Positions 36,546 through 49,500 of a DNA stretch of 64,000 bases are shown one piece after another (the stretch's first letter is position 1; each line of letters opens with the position of its first letter). The notes beneath the pieces were generated by a model. The model worked only from the letters and a program-made list of their open reading frames with translations, made no database searches and was not told the DNA's origin. The position numbers and the translations under genes were made by a program. Source of the DNA: Hypericum androsaemum (taxonomy: Eukaryota; Streptophyta; Magnoliopsida; Malpighiales; Hypericaceae); assembly GCA_963995505.1 (NCBI GenBank), contig OZ023190.1:2560516-2624515 (forward strand). Reading direction: 5' to 3'.

Positions 36546-38610
36546 TGACATGTAGAGAAGTTTGTGAGGTCAATTTTACGTTATTGGTGGGTTTCCAGAA
36601 GTTGGTTGCTAGTGTGAAGAATTTTCACGCGAGAAGAGATAGCCGTGCATCTAGACATTTTTATGATCCAATGAACGATGTTGTGATGTATAAAAACTAG
36701 GGGGTTGGAATGTCAACAAAGCTCAAAAGATACTTGTGATGTAGAGCAAAAAATGAGATAAATGATATATGAAAGAAACCAATCACCCATATAATTAGTG
36801 TTTGTAAGAGATTTTCAATTATTTGGATTATTAGTTTGCTCCGAAGACAGTTTTCTAGTAGTTGTTATAAGTTTTGTGATCAACATATGAAAATGCATAT
36901 GTGCATTACCATGTTTAGCCACACATACAATTGCTCAAAGATAAAGATCGAATCATCTTGTTTGTGACTTTAAGTACGAGGCCATATCAGTATGTTTTAG
37001 ATATGATCGCCCTAAAGATTTCAACATTTAATTTGATACATTTTTTTTAAAATCTTTTACAATTGAAAAATACAATACAGAAATGACAGAAACATACTAC
37101 ATTGTCAAAACTCCATATATATTTTTGGCCTGATAGAAGGTTGTGAAAAAATTTAAGTTATCAATATGTAAAAAAAAATTAAATTGAAAAATATTCATTT
37201 ACAATAAAATTGTAATGTATTGTTTCATAATTGTTTTAGTTAATTTTCTTCGCATACATGGTATGTTTAAGCCATTAGTATTGGCACAAAATCATTTTCT
37301 TCACATCTCACAAAATAATGAATATTATTTTCAACGTGAAAGTCTTCCAATTCTTAATTATTATAAATAATAAAAAATTAATGGAGAATAAAATCTTGTA
37401 TTTGTCTATAAAATTCAATCAACTCCATATTATAAATTTAATCATTCAAAATCCTATACTTTTCAAACCTATAACAAACAAAACCCTTCAATCATTTCGG
37501 TTGCATTTAAAATTGTTTTGGAATAATAAATGACCATTAATATTTCGAACCGTAGATTAAAATGTATTCTAGTAATAATATAATTTTCGGTGAAAATATG
37601 TGTATAATATCAAAAGCCGAAGCCACCCAATTTTTTTACTAACGACCAATATTTTTTGTTAAGTAGATTTCACAACGATTTCATTAACAACTAATATCAA
37701 TAAAATATATAACAGTTTTGACAACATCCTCGAAAAAAATATATTTTTCGATGGGCCTTTGGATCAAATGCTGACTCTTGACCGAATTTGCCACTCTACT
37801 TTCAAAAGAAAAAAAGCTAAACATATGTTTAAAAAAATACCGTTAAACATCCAGTTAAATTTACTCACAAAGTGATAGTATTTTCCGCAACACGGTATTA
37901 AAAAGATAACAAAGAAAAAAAAAAACAACCGAGCACGTAACAAGATGTCCGCAGTAAAAAGATATTATTAAAATTTAACAAGAAGAATTCGATATTTTTG
38001 TAATCTCTCCAACGTTGTGATCTTAAATTAATTGATAAAATTACCAACCACCACCAAATCAAATGATTATTTTTTAAATTAAACAATAGATTTTTAGTTT
38101 GAGTAATTAATTATACAATAATATTAAATATTTATTATAAAAATTTTATACATTTCAAAAATTTTAATTGACTCAAAACTTATCGGGCTGGTCCTAAAAA
38201 AATTAAGCTCTAAACTTTGACTGATAAAAAGTACCATTAAGATGAGCCGAGCCGCACCCATACAAAACAAAAAAAACATAGATACACTCACATAAATTGG
38301 GGACGACATTATTCTTGCTTAACAATATTTTGAGTTCGAGTATTTTGGAATGTTAAATATTTTTTGAAAGAACTGCTGAATATTTTCAAAAGCCGCTACG
38401 ACAGGAAGTAATGAGTTTCATCTAGCGACCTAGACGGTACACGTGTTTGAACTCGGAAGAACTGGCGACCGCCAGTTCTGCCCGGACAAATTCAAACTTC
38501 GTGCCCCTTGAGTTTAAACTGAAAAGAAGTGACCCAAATAACCAGCCACCATTGATGAACGTTTTAGGAAATCTTTTGGTGATGAAAAGGCATAAATTCT
38601 AGTGTCAAAT
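36546..38610. other. Gene-free AT-rich region
   Basis: No reading frame, repeat pair or element end that I can support. Confidence 0.5.
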
Positions 38611-38613
38611 TTT

Positions 38614-38621
38614 TATAAATA
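38614..38621 (+). promoter_or_regulatory. Canonical TATA box without an obvious gene
   Basis: TATAAATA followed by a G run and then a CATC-rich leader-like sequence. The nearest gene start is eIF(iso)4G at 39382, about 760 bases away, which is far unless there is a 5' UTR intron. The style is also that of an LTR-retrotransposon promoter. Confidence 0.35.
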
Positions 38622-39084
38622 GGGGGGTCTCATCTTCCATGGAATGCATCCAACTTCTAATCCTACTCAACTTTCTCACTAAGCATCATCAGATTTCTAA
38701 TAGCGTGTTCTTGGTCGGGTCAAGGTAGTACAATTCTTGAATTCGACGACGGTATGAGGCTTCATTGTATCCTGATAACAAAAGTTCGCAGACCCGTTGT
38801 ACTCGTGGTTCAATCTGGAGGGTCGACTATTTGTTTGAAAGAATTTTTTAAGATCCTTGAAGTCGGAGCAACACTATCATATCTTCCATCCTCTAACCCA
38901 GTTTTTTCCAACAAAATTTTTGTCAATTCTCTAAAAATTCTATCAACTCAAATTTGGATTAATCAATCCGGTGGACTATATTCGAATTAAAAAAAACCGG
39001 AAAAATACTTTTTTTCATTTTTCAGAAAATAAAAACTAAGCACAAAAGGAACAAAAACACAAACACAGTCACCAAAGCGAGGGT

Positions 39085-39381
39085 TTGGGAACCCTTTTTA
39101 TCTTCCACCGGCCCTCCCTCCCTCCCGTAGCTCCTCGCCTCCTCCCTCTCTCTCTCTCTCTCCCCTCTCCTCCTCTTCCCAGGAAGAGAGAGAAACAAAC
39201 CCACAAACCCGAAAACCCCATCCTTTTCCCCTATCTTTACCCTATTCGCACACTAAAAGAATCCATCTTCGACCCTCTTTCCAGCTGAATCTAGGCAGAT
39301 AAGGGTCCGTTTCTAGGTCCGTTTCCGGTTAATTTGGACGGAGCAGATTCGATTCCTTTCTGGTGGTGTTGAGATCGAGTT
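39085..39381 (+). promoter_or_regulatory. eIF(iso)4G 5' leader region
   Basis: Pyrimidine-rich stretch with a CT microsatellite (39136-39164) directly upstream of the ATG, typical of translation-factor 5' leaders. The transcription start cannot be fixed from sequence. Confidence 0.45.
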
Positions 39382-42300
39382 ATGCAGCAGAGTGATCCGA
39401 CGGTGTTGAGCTTGAGGCCTGGCGGTGGTCGTGGAGGCGGCGGTGGCAGACTCTTCAACCCGCGTTCGGAGTCCTCCTCGTCCTCTGCTTTTGGTGATCT
39501 CCCCCTCCTTCGCCCCTTTGGCGGTGCTGCTCCTCTAAAGGTCTCTCTTTTCTGCCCGCTTTCGCCTTTTCGTTCATTGCCCATGTCTCGGATCTGCGCA
39601 AAATCGCGGGATATGTTGTCTTTTTTTGTAGATTGCCTTAGTGTTGGTTTGGTTTTTCGCCGAGTCGGACTATTGTTAACTTTGTGGTTGAGGTTGGGGA
39701 TTTCCCTTTGTTCCGAATGTTGTGTTAGAGCTTTTTTCGTTTCCTCGTTAGTGTTCGTCCGAGAAGGAAGAACGATCATGGCTCGGCTGGAGTGTTTTTC
39801 TGTCCTAATTCTTCGTTGGGCACATGACATGTGTACCTACTGTAAATATGGACAAATATCATAATGTAGGCTTTAGATGAGCCGTTACTGATGTAGGACT
39901 GCTCATAAAGGACCTACTGACATGTTTTTGTTGTCTATAAATGGCTTATCAAAGATTAAATCACGTCTTGTGAGGTCCCGGCTGCCAGTAATTTGTCGGT
40001 TCTGTACTAGATGCACCCAGTTGGCCTTTCTTGTCAATACATGGCATTTTTTGTCGAGCTGTCAACCTTGCGGAGCTCAGTTATGGATGTTCTGTGATTC
40101 ATTCCCTAATTTATGAGATCTCAGTAACGGGTAGTTTTAAGTACATTAAATGTGCTCTTTTGACATCGTAATGAATAGTTTCTGTATATGCCGGGATAAA
40201 GGTTGTCATGCCTTTTGACTTCATTCTCCAGTTGCTTCCTTTGTGGTTTTATGTTTATCTACTTAACTCTTGGGTTTATTTGTAGAGTGGGGACCTGCGC
40301 TTTGAAGGTCGGGAGCGCGTGCGGTATACAAGGGATCAACTGTTACATCTCAGAGAGGTACAATTATGATGTACCGACCTGTAAATTTCTTGAGTTTGGT
40401 GCTAGTTTTTCTGCTACAGCAGAATATTTTTGGCATATCTAGAAAGTTCCACAGTTTTGCACGCTGATCTCTTCAATTTTCGTATGATTGATTCGGCTCT
40501 CTACCTGAAGTCTATGTTCTGTGTAGTCTTCAATAATTTTGGCATTGGACGAGAGATATGTTTGCATTGGCTCTGCCAATTTCTTGGATGTTCTCTGGGA
40601 TGTTCTCTCTCTCTCTCTCTCATTTTTCTCCCTTTTCAGGCTATTGTGATATCTGATGAAATTTTGAAAATCAAAAGAGAAGTTGAGGCGGAGCTCTTTG
40701 GTGAAGATCAGAGCTGGACTCGTGCAGAAACCAACGTGAGTGCCATATCATGTTGATTACTATTTTTGTGTTATAGGCTGAATTGGATGTTTGTGTAAAT
40801 GAGGTCTAGGAGCTGTGGTAGCCAGTCTACTTGCTTAGATGTTTGTAGACAATAGAGATATTTGATATGCCTTTGTGGTTTACCATTATACCGCACAGTT
40901 GCCAAATCAATCCCTGGGTCGCTATTCTGAGCCAGACAATCGTGATTGGCGTGGACGTTCAGCACAAGTTGCTACACCTGGTGAGGAGAGGTCCTGGGAC
41001 GCTCTTCGAGAAAACAGAGACATTAATGCTCGGTATGATGCCAGGCAGGCGGATGGAAATCAATTCAGCCGTCAAGAGCAACTCAACTCCCAATTTGCTA
41101 GAGCACAGATTTCATCTAATCAAGCGGTAACCTAATGATCCATGAAGCTTGTTTTATCTGCTCACTAGATTTCTAATTAGTAGGCTGAGGCATGAATGTC
41201 TTATTTGCTATTTATGTTTTTTCTTCAATCTGATTCCTGCATAAAAAAGTGATATAGTTGATTTCTTCCATTATTAAAATCTCCCACGGCTATTCTTTTC
41301 TATGATTTTCAAAAAGGCTGTAATTCAAGGGATGACGATCGATTGATTAATACAAGGGTTTAAACTTAATTACATCTCTCGCGTATTTTACTGTTATTTC
41401 TTTTGCAGGCATCTGGTATTTCATGGCGATATGTTTTGTGCTTCGGTTTTAATTTTAATTAAAATATTTCTGAGCTAGAACCTGATCATGTAGTCTCTTG
41501 GGACTGAGATTTTATGTACATTGCCTGCTTACTCACAATTTTTTTGTTCCCAGGGGGGACCTGCTCATTCTCTGGTCAAAGCTGAGGTGCCATGGTCTGT
41601 TAGAAGAGGACAACTTTCAGATGAGGAGCGTGTCCTCAAAACCGTTAAGGGGTAATTTTATATCTGAGTTACCTGTTGCTTAGCACTTAGCAGAGTATGT
41701 TATGAGTATGTTGCAATTTGTGAAGGCTGTGATGATGGTTTGTGTTTAAGTTTTTTCGGCATAAGAGACAGTATCAATGCTAACATCTGGTTTTGCATGC
41801 AGAATTTTGAACAAGCTGACCCCTGAGAAGTTTGATGTTCTGAAGGGTCAGCTTATTGACTCTGGAATCACTTCAGCTGATATCTTGAAGGTCCCCACTT
41901 GTTACTCTCTATGTTTACCGCTTCTTAAATTGTCTCACAGCTGTTGGTTGAGCTCATCTTTGAATTGCATTACAGGGTGTAATATCACTCATCTTCGACA
42001 AGGCTGTTCTGGAACCCACATTCTGTCCCATGTATGCACAGCTTTGCTTTGATCTGAATGACAAGCTACCCCCATTCCCGTCAGATGTACCTGGTGGAAA
42101 AGAGATCACTTTTAAACGAGTCCTGTTGAGTAACTGTCAGGATGCATTTGAAGGTACTGATATGCTGAGGAAGGAAGTGAGTCAGATGAAATCTCCTGAG
42201 CAAGAACTTGAGCGCAGGGAGAAAGAGAGGATGGCAAAGCTACGTACCCTTGGAAACATCCGTTTAATCGGAGAACTTCTGAAGCAGAAAATGGTTCCTG

Positions 42301-43777
42301 AAAAGATTGTTCATCACATTGTTCAGGTCAACTTCAACTGGCACTAGATCACTTTATGCTACTATTTCTATTAATTGATTATGATCATGGTTGTTGTTTC
42401 TATCCTGATTGAGCAGGAGCTTTTAGGTGTTGATAGTAAAGTCTGTCCTGCCGAAGAGAATGTTGAGGCGATTTGTCATTTCTTTATTACTATTGGGAAA
42501 CAGCTTGATGAGAGCCCGAAGTCTAGGCACGCGAATGATTTATACTTTAATAAATTAAAGGACCTGGCTTCAAATCCACAGCTTGCTCCTCGAATGAGGT
42601 TTATGGTTCGTGATGTCCTTGATCTGAGGACAAATAACTGGGTTCCAAGACGCGAGGAGGTAACTTTTTTGCTATAGAAATTTATCCTTACACGATAAAA
42701 GAGAGTATTTACTGATATCATTTTTCAATGCAGATTAAAGCCAAAACTATCACTGAGATACACACCGAGGCTGAGAAAACTATGGGACTGCGCCCTGGTG
42801 CTACAGCAAGCATTAGAAATAGTCGAGTGACTTCTGCTGCCCCTGGAATTGCTGGTCCCGGAGGTTTCCCTATTAATCGGCCTGGTGCTGGCAGTATGAT
42901 GCCTGGCATGCCAGGAACCAGGAGAATGCCTGGGATGCCTGGACTCGATAATGATAACTGGCAGGTCCAGAGAACAAAGTCCATGCCAAGGGGCGATGGA
43001 TCACATTTGCAGTCAGGTGGACGTGTCCAACCGCCATCGTTAGACAATTCAGTATCAGTGAACACTCGGCTTTTGCCTCAGGGTAGTGGGGGCTTGATAA
43101 CTGCTAAAACTAGCGCTCTTCTTCAAGGAAGCGCCGCATCTTTTCGTCCTTCCAGCTTTGGTAATAACACAGAACCTTCGCCTGAAACCACGGCTCCAAG
43201 AAATGTTCCTGCTCCATATGTGCCTCCGGTGGTTGAAAGAACCCCTCCTCCTAGTGCTAAGCTGAATACCGAAGAACTTAGGAAAAAGACAGTTTCACTC
43301 CTCAAAGAGTATTTCAGTATTCGACTTCTGGACGAAGCATTACAATGCGTGGAAGAACTTAAAGCTCCGGCCTACTACCCTGAAGTTGTCAAAGAGGCCA
43401 TTTCTCTAGGCCTAGAGGAAAGCCCAACTTGTCTTGAACCTGTTGCCCAGCTCCTGGTCTACCTTCTTGGGAAGAAAATTTTAACTTCAAAAGACGTCGA
43501 AACTGGGTGCCTGCTCTATGGTTCCATGTTGGATGATATTGGTATTGATTTGCCCAAGGCACCGAGCAACTTCGGAGAAATTGTTGGAAAGCTGGTTTTG
43601 GCTGGTGGTTTGGACTTCAAAACGGTTGTGGAAATCCTAAAGAAGATGGAAGATGACATGTATCAGAAATCTGTACTTGATGCAGCAATGAGAATTATCT
43701 GTGAATCTCCGAAGGTGCAGGAGGTACTAGCGTCGCAGTCCTCTGATATTGAGGCGTGCCAGAGTATGCTCCGGTAA
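39382..43777 (+). CDS. EIF(ISO)4G: Eukaryotic initiation factor eIF(iso)4G, nine exons
   Basis: Exons 39382-39540, 40286-40357, 40640-40735, 40899-41126, 41554-41651, 41803-41890, 41976-42326, 42417-42659 and 42734-43777 join to 792 aa. This is the plant-specific scaffold of the cap-binding complex eIF(iso)4F. The N-terminus is Gly-rich ([16 protein letters not shown]). The eIF4E-type binding motif YTRDQLL is at 67-73. A MIF4G domain (about 211-440) binds eIF4A and eIF3; it includes [14 protein letters not shown] and [14 protein letters not shown] Gly/Met/Pro linker and a C-terminal MA3 domain (about 624-745, [15 protein letters not shown]) follow. The protein lacks the long N-terminal extension of eIF4G, as expected for the iso form. 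It looks intact. Confidence 0.96.
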
Positions 43778-45194
43778 GTTTAGGTATGGACGAGTATCTT
43801 ATTTTCTGTACCGGGTCGAATCTTTTTGTTTAGTTAAAACCATAATATGCTCTGCATGAATACCCGCGAGGGCGAGCAACTTGTACCATGCGATAAGGCA
43901 CGGATGCCAAGGGCGGGTCATCGTTTTTCCGTAGTTTGTATATTTCTTTTACCCCGAGGTCATAGTTATGCTGTTGAGGGAAACAGAAAAAGAGAACTTA
44001 ATACACCAGGATTTTGCTCTCGAGTGTAGGCTGGTTCTATGCCTTCTCCACTCGAGATTACTGATCCTCTCAAAAGGGGTCTGGTTTTTGTATTCCATTA
44101 GTTTCTATTTGTTCTATTGACATCAAATTCGGGTTTTAATCAATCGCGCATATTCCTACATCTTTTGTATACTGCTGATGGAGGATCCTGGTTTGTTTCC
44201 CCTGCTTTTGCTTTTATGTTACAAGCTTGATGGTGTTGCTGGGTTGCTTTGTTGTCTGAATTCGCCGGGATTCGAGTTCCGGGCAGTGGGTTGTTTATGT
44301 CCATCTGATTGATGAGCCAGCCAAAGTGGTTAACGTGATGAGCTTTTGGCCTGGACACCACTGAGTTCATGTTGCTAGAGTTGGCGCTATTCTAAGCTAA
44401 ACATCCTAAACACACTATAACAAGCACGCCAAAACGTTCCCGAACGGCCAGTCTAATTTGCGCTTTAGCGACTATTCTATGTTCAAGTTGGGTCGGATTA
44501 TATTCTCAAAAAAGTTAGGTCGGATTATAAATGATAACAAAACTCTTTACGGAGTATGGTAAGTGTCAATTTGTGCATGAAGCCGGTGTACGCTGCAATA
44601 TTTGAGAAGTTATGTTCCTACACCAATGTTTTGTATATATGAGTTTTCCTAATGAACTTTTTAATGAAACAATATTATTTGGAGGCAATTCAATTATAAG
44701 CATTTATTTTTCCACAAAGTGTTCCCTAATAATATTTTAACCGATAAAATTCCTAAATAGAATGGACATGGATAGATAATATTCGATGGTGGATATTTAT
44801 TTGCCTCCCAGCTGTCTCCATTATCAATCCCATGGTGTATGATTTCCATCAAATCTCTATATTCTTTGTTCTGTAACATCTCCACTTGCAACTTGTAATA
44901 ACTAATCAAGTATATACTCGGATAATTATTCCTTTAATATAGGCAATTAAACTTATACTCTACACATTTTTTCTGAAACTGTCTTTTTTTAATTGCTAAT
45001 ATCTAAATTCTTTAAATTTATCACCTTCATCATAAATTATAGAAGGAAAAACATTTCAGAATACGTCAAACACAAACAAGTAATTTGTTTGCACTAGTTT
45101 AAATCCGTAAAAATCTTGAACTAATTCAATCATAATACATATTTTTCGATAAACGGCCAACTCAGTTAAGCTTAGTCACAGTTAGAATAGGATC
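43778..45194. other. eIF(iso)4G 3' UTR and intergenic
   Basis: The first ~350 bases are likely 3' UTR. The rest is AT-rich with no supportable gene. Confidence 0.45.
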
Positions 45195-45202
45195 ACTCAA
45201 TC

Positions 45203-46091
45203 AAGGTTGTCAAAATCGGGATCTCAGTTTTGGTTGGGTATAAAAAAATCGTAGATCGAAGGATCGTAACAGTGATCGCAAGATCTCACCAAATAGACAA
45301 AATTATATAAATAATTAAAAACAATAAAATTAACATAAATTTTTATTAATTTAATCATAAACACTCATTCTCTCAAACATTATCTAAAAATTTTTATTTC
45401 AACAAAACATTCAAGTCAGTCTGCTCTTCAAACCCCACATCTTCCTCCATACGATCTTCACCTCTTACTCTATCAAATTCATCATCAAGGTTGTGAATCT
45501 TCAATTCATCTTTTGAGATAGTAGCCTGCGGCATGCAAAGGCCTATGGAGTTGTTCATCCCACCTTGCATCAATGATATCCCATATAGGCTTGAAACTAA
45601 ATAATGGAAGAAAAAAACTTAATTAGTTGTAGAATGCATAGTATGCTGATTTATTGCACAAAGAAGATTTACCTTCTCCCAACACCATTGAAGTTAGATT
45701 GGATTTTCTCTTTAGCTAAGTCCATTGCCTCATAAATAAATCCCATTGCTTGCTTTTCATCCGAATCCACCAAACTGAGTACTTAGATCGGTGGATAAGA
45801 ACCTTTAGGAAACACCACATATGTTTAAAATAATTATGAAACTTCTAGGAAATACCAAATATGATTTAAAAAAAGAAACACAAAAAATATTCACTAAATC
45901 TCTCGCAGAAACAGAGAGGGAATTAGTTGAAAAAATTCTTGCAATTTTAATCGCAGATCTTGCGATCTTACGATTATACTCGGCGATCCTACCGATCCGT
46001 TCAACATTAAGATCTTGCATGCGATCCAACTTGGTGGAGCAATGACAACTCATAAAATAGTGCAATCTTAATCGTGATGCTGACAACCTTG
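45203..46091. mobile_element. hAT-type element remnant with short inverted ends
   Basis: The left end CAAGGTTGTCA and right end TGACAACCTTG are inverted. They are flanked by ACTCAATC (45195-45202) and ACCCAATC (46092-46099), a 7-of-8 match of hAT-length target duplication if one C at the left junction is shared. The interior carries a transposase fragment on the minus strand. The element is internally deleted. Confidence 0.65.
45440..45800 (-). pseudogene. hAT transposase fragment
   Basis: Two minus-strand pieces are recognisable. Upstream (about 45785-45670): LVDSDEKQAMGFIYEAMDLA with KEKIQSNFNGVG. Downstream (about 45600-45490): FKPIWDIIDARWDEQLHRPL then HAAGYYL. The order and the W-I-I-D-x-R-W...LHAAGYYLNP signature are those of the C-terminal part of plant hAT transposases. 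Catalytic and dimerisation regions are otherwise missing and stops are present. Confidence 0.75.
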
Positions 46092-46099
46092 ACCCAATC

Positions 46100-46582
46100 G
46101 TCAGTTATAGAACTCGAATTTGTGAACAAAGTTTATTAAACCGTTCCAAAACTCTTCTAGAAGATTCCATTTACGATTTCTACTTTAAAAAATCGCCTCC
46201 ATAAAATACCTTAACCATAAAATTGTCGGTTCCGAAACTTTGACCGGTCTTAAAAAAACAGATTCAGTAAGAACTACATAAAATATGTCTATATGGAGGA
46301 GACTAAATTTGGGCTATCAGATTTAATTATCTTTAAATCTAATGGTCAATAACCTACATGTGATAATAATTTACTTGTAAAATAATATTAATTTATATGT
46401 ATTATGATATTAATTTTCGTTAGTTTTCATAGGTAGGAAGTCTCCACCAAATCCAATCCTAACCCAAGCGTAGGAACATGTGTGATTTCCCGCTGAAAAG
46501 AAAAAAAAGGGTGAACAAATAGTGAAATCTTCTCTTTGGATAAGAGTCTCTCTCTCCAAACCTTCTTCCCTCACCACCTCCA
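46100..46582 (+). promoter_or_regulatory. Upstream region of the IF3 gene
   Basis: AT-rich to about 46430, then a likely 5' leader. No convincing TATA box. Confidence 0.35.
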
Positions 46583-49500
46583 ATGGCTGGGATCGCCAGC
46601 TTCCCCTTCAAACCCACCCACCCTGCCCCTCCATTCTCCTCCAAGACGACGCCGTCTCTCAACCCTACTTCAATCGCCATCCCCTTCCCCTCCTCCGACT
46701 CCAAACCATTCGGCGTCCGTTTCCTCCTCCACCACCACCACTTCCTTCTCGCCGCCACCCGCACCAGCCCGGCTTCCGCCTCTACCGTCGCCCGCTACGG
46801 CCGTCACAACAACAACTCGTACGGGGGCTCGCGCCAGGAGAGCGAGTCCGCCCTGGACGACGTCCTCAATGTCGCCGGACTCAGGTAAATAAATAACTGC
46901 GCAGAGCGAAACCAAGGTATCGCACTTTACAATATTTGTTTGAACCCGGAAAATATTTTGCTCTGAGTTGTTGTTTATAGGTCGAACTCTGTGAGGCTCA
47001 TCGATGGGGAACAGAACATGGTTAGCGTCGTTGCTTCATTTCGTTGTTCGTTGTTTTGTTGGCTTCGAATTGAGTAATAAAGCGTGCGAATTTGGTGCTT
47101 CGGGTAGGTAGGAGTGGTTGCTAAAGACGAGGCAATTCGAATGGCTGTGGATGCGGAGCTCGAATTGGTAAGGCGAACTACATGCTCTCATATGTAATGC
47201 TGGGCCCCTGTTCGTTCTTCCGCCGATTTATGTTTGTAGAAATGGATTCTACCACTTTTTTCGGTTTCTGCAGGTGATAGTATCCGCTGATGCAGATCCT
47301 CCCGTTGTCAAAATAATGGATTACAGGTATGTATGACAGCCTTTTATCTAATTAGGGGCTGCAATTATCTATCCTGTTGAAGGGGTTTGCTGGTATGCAT
47401 TCTTACGAGGAAGTACTCCCAACAATAACATCGTGTTGGTTTCTTCAAAATAATGAAGATGGCCGCGAAGGAAATCCGATTCCACATTAGTTTTGTAACT
47501 ATTTTAAATATAGTTTCAATGTGGTTTCAATGTGCTTTGTCCAACTGATGATAAGACTTATTATCACACTGAGGAAGCCACCAGGAAAATAATTTTAATA
47601 TATATTTTTCGATGTCCTCTTAGAGCTCAAATTTTCAATTGAACCTGGGCCACTGAGTCTCACTAAGTGGTTTGTGAGTTTACTGCTTCGGTTGTAGCTG
47701 CTCATATGCTGCTTATTAGTCTGCTCCACATAACACCTTTAGATGTCTGGCTACAAGCATTGTTACTCGGTTTTCGTTTGGTGGGGTTGTCCTTCTTTCA
47801 GATCCCAACTTAGTTGGTGTAATCAATGAATTGTGTAGTCTCTCGTTTTAGTTAATTGGACGTTAGACCATTTCTGAGAGCGTATAAGCTTATTTGTTGA
47901 ACTTGACTTGCTATATATTTAAAAAAGAGGGTTTGCATGTGAAGGTGGAAAGTAAGGTTTTAATACAGTTCTGGTTTCTTTTGATCAGGTTTCTGATATC
48001 AGATGTTTCTGGTCTTACATTTTTCAGTTCAAAAGTTTGATAATACTAGCTTACTTCTTATCAGCAAATACAAATATGAACTGCAAAAGAAAAAGAAAGG
48101 GCAGATAAAGAAAAGTGCAGGTAACTATCTATTTTGGTTAAATCTTGTTCTCTGCTGTCAATGTTGTTAATCTTTCAATTGTAAGGATGATCCTAACCAA
48201 GAATGTATTTAAATGTCAGCAAGTCGCATGGATCTCAAGGAGGTTAAAATGAGGTGAGATCATTTGTAACTTTTCAATGTCGTCTACTTCCGCTGTTGTC
48301 AATGCTTTGTACATCAATGGTTCCTCCAGCATCTATTATTGGGGCAATGGTGGTGCTTGTATTTTATTGCCTCTTCCAGGTCTTGGGAGAAAATAAGATG
48401 AAAAACTGTTAAGAAGTATTCTTTTTTTCCATTAACAGTTACAGCATTGATGGCCATGACTATGGAGTGCGTTTGAAATCAGCTCGGAAGTTTCTGACAG
48501 ATGGTGACAAGGTTAGCTTATTTCTTTTAGATTTAACAATTGCATTTTATGCCAGTTATCCCTGAAAATCACTAGAAAGAACTTGGTTTGTTGCATTCTT
48601 ACAATAATCTTTTCTAACTAGTGTGCATAAAACCAACTCAAGCAAAAGCGGTAAGCTTGGCAGATAGTATTAGTGAGCTATATATCTCGATAGTGGTTGT
48701 TGTGTCGTCCTGCTGGCACTGATACTACTGACAGGACAATGTTCTTAAAATGCTGTAATTATTTAAGTTGGTTAATATATTTATTTTTTTTGTACCCGCA
48801 AAAAGGAAAAAAAAACCAGTTTTTGTTAATCCTGAGAGTTTGAACTTATCAGAAAAAAATCTGAAAAATCTGATAATAGTTTGAACAAATGAATCTGAAG
48901 AGAGAGTGGAACAACCACCAGTGCAGGGGGTCAGAGGTTCTTGGGCCACAACTTGAACTCCTGATGTTGCCAACAGGGTCCATCCTCGTCGCCACCCACT
49001 TGCTTAGAGCTAGCTGCCTGTGGATGATAAAGAGGAGGGTGGTTATTTATTTATTTTTGTTTAGTGTTGTAAAAGGGTATACGTGTATTACTGAAATTTC
49101 GACGAGTTTTGGTTAAAAAAATGACGAGTTACTGACGAAATAGTGTTATAGGGACTAACTGGTTCATTTTTATAATTTGTTACAATTGGATAGAAGTTAA
49201 AACTAGTCGATCCTTAGTAGTACATACTACATTCACAACCTTAGGGAATTCTGAGTATTTTTCCCAATTTCTAATTCTGGCTATTGTGACTTCAATATTT
49301 TGGAAAGAACTCTAACAACTATGTTCATGAACCATCATTTTATTTGTTTCCTGTCTACTTTCAGGTTAAGATTATAGTGAACTTGAAAGGACGTGAAAAT
49401 GAGTTCAGAAATATTGCCATTGAGCTCATTAAACGCTTCCGGAAGGATGTTGGAGAGGTAAGAATCATACGTTGGGGGTATCTGCAATTTGATTCAACTT

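Noticed and set aside
39291..39830. 179-aa minus-strand frame over eIF(iso)4G exon 1
   Set aside because: Antisense shadow of a GC-rich exon and intron; the plus-strand eIF(iso)4G model explains the sequence.
42718..43065. 115-aa minus-strand frame in eIF(iso)4G exon 9
   Set aside because: Antisense of the Gly/Met/Pro linker coding region.
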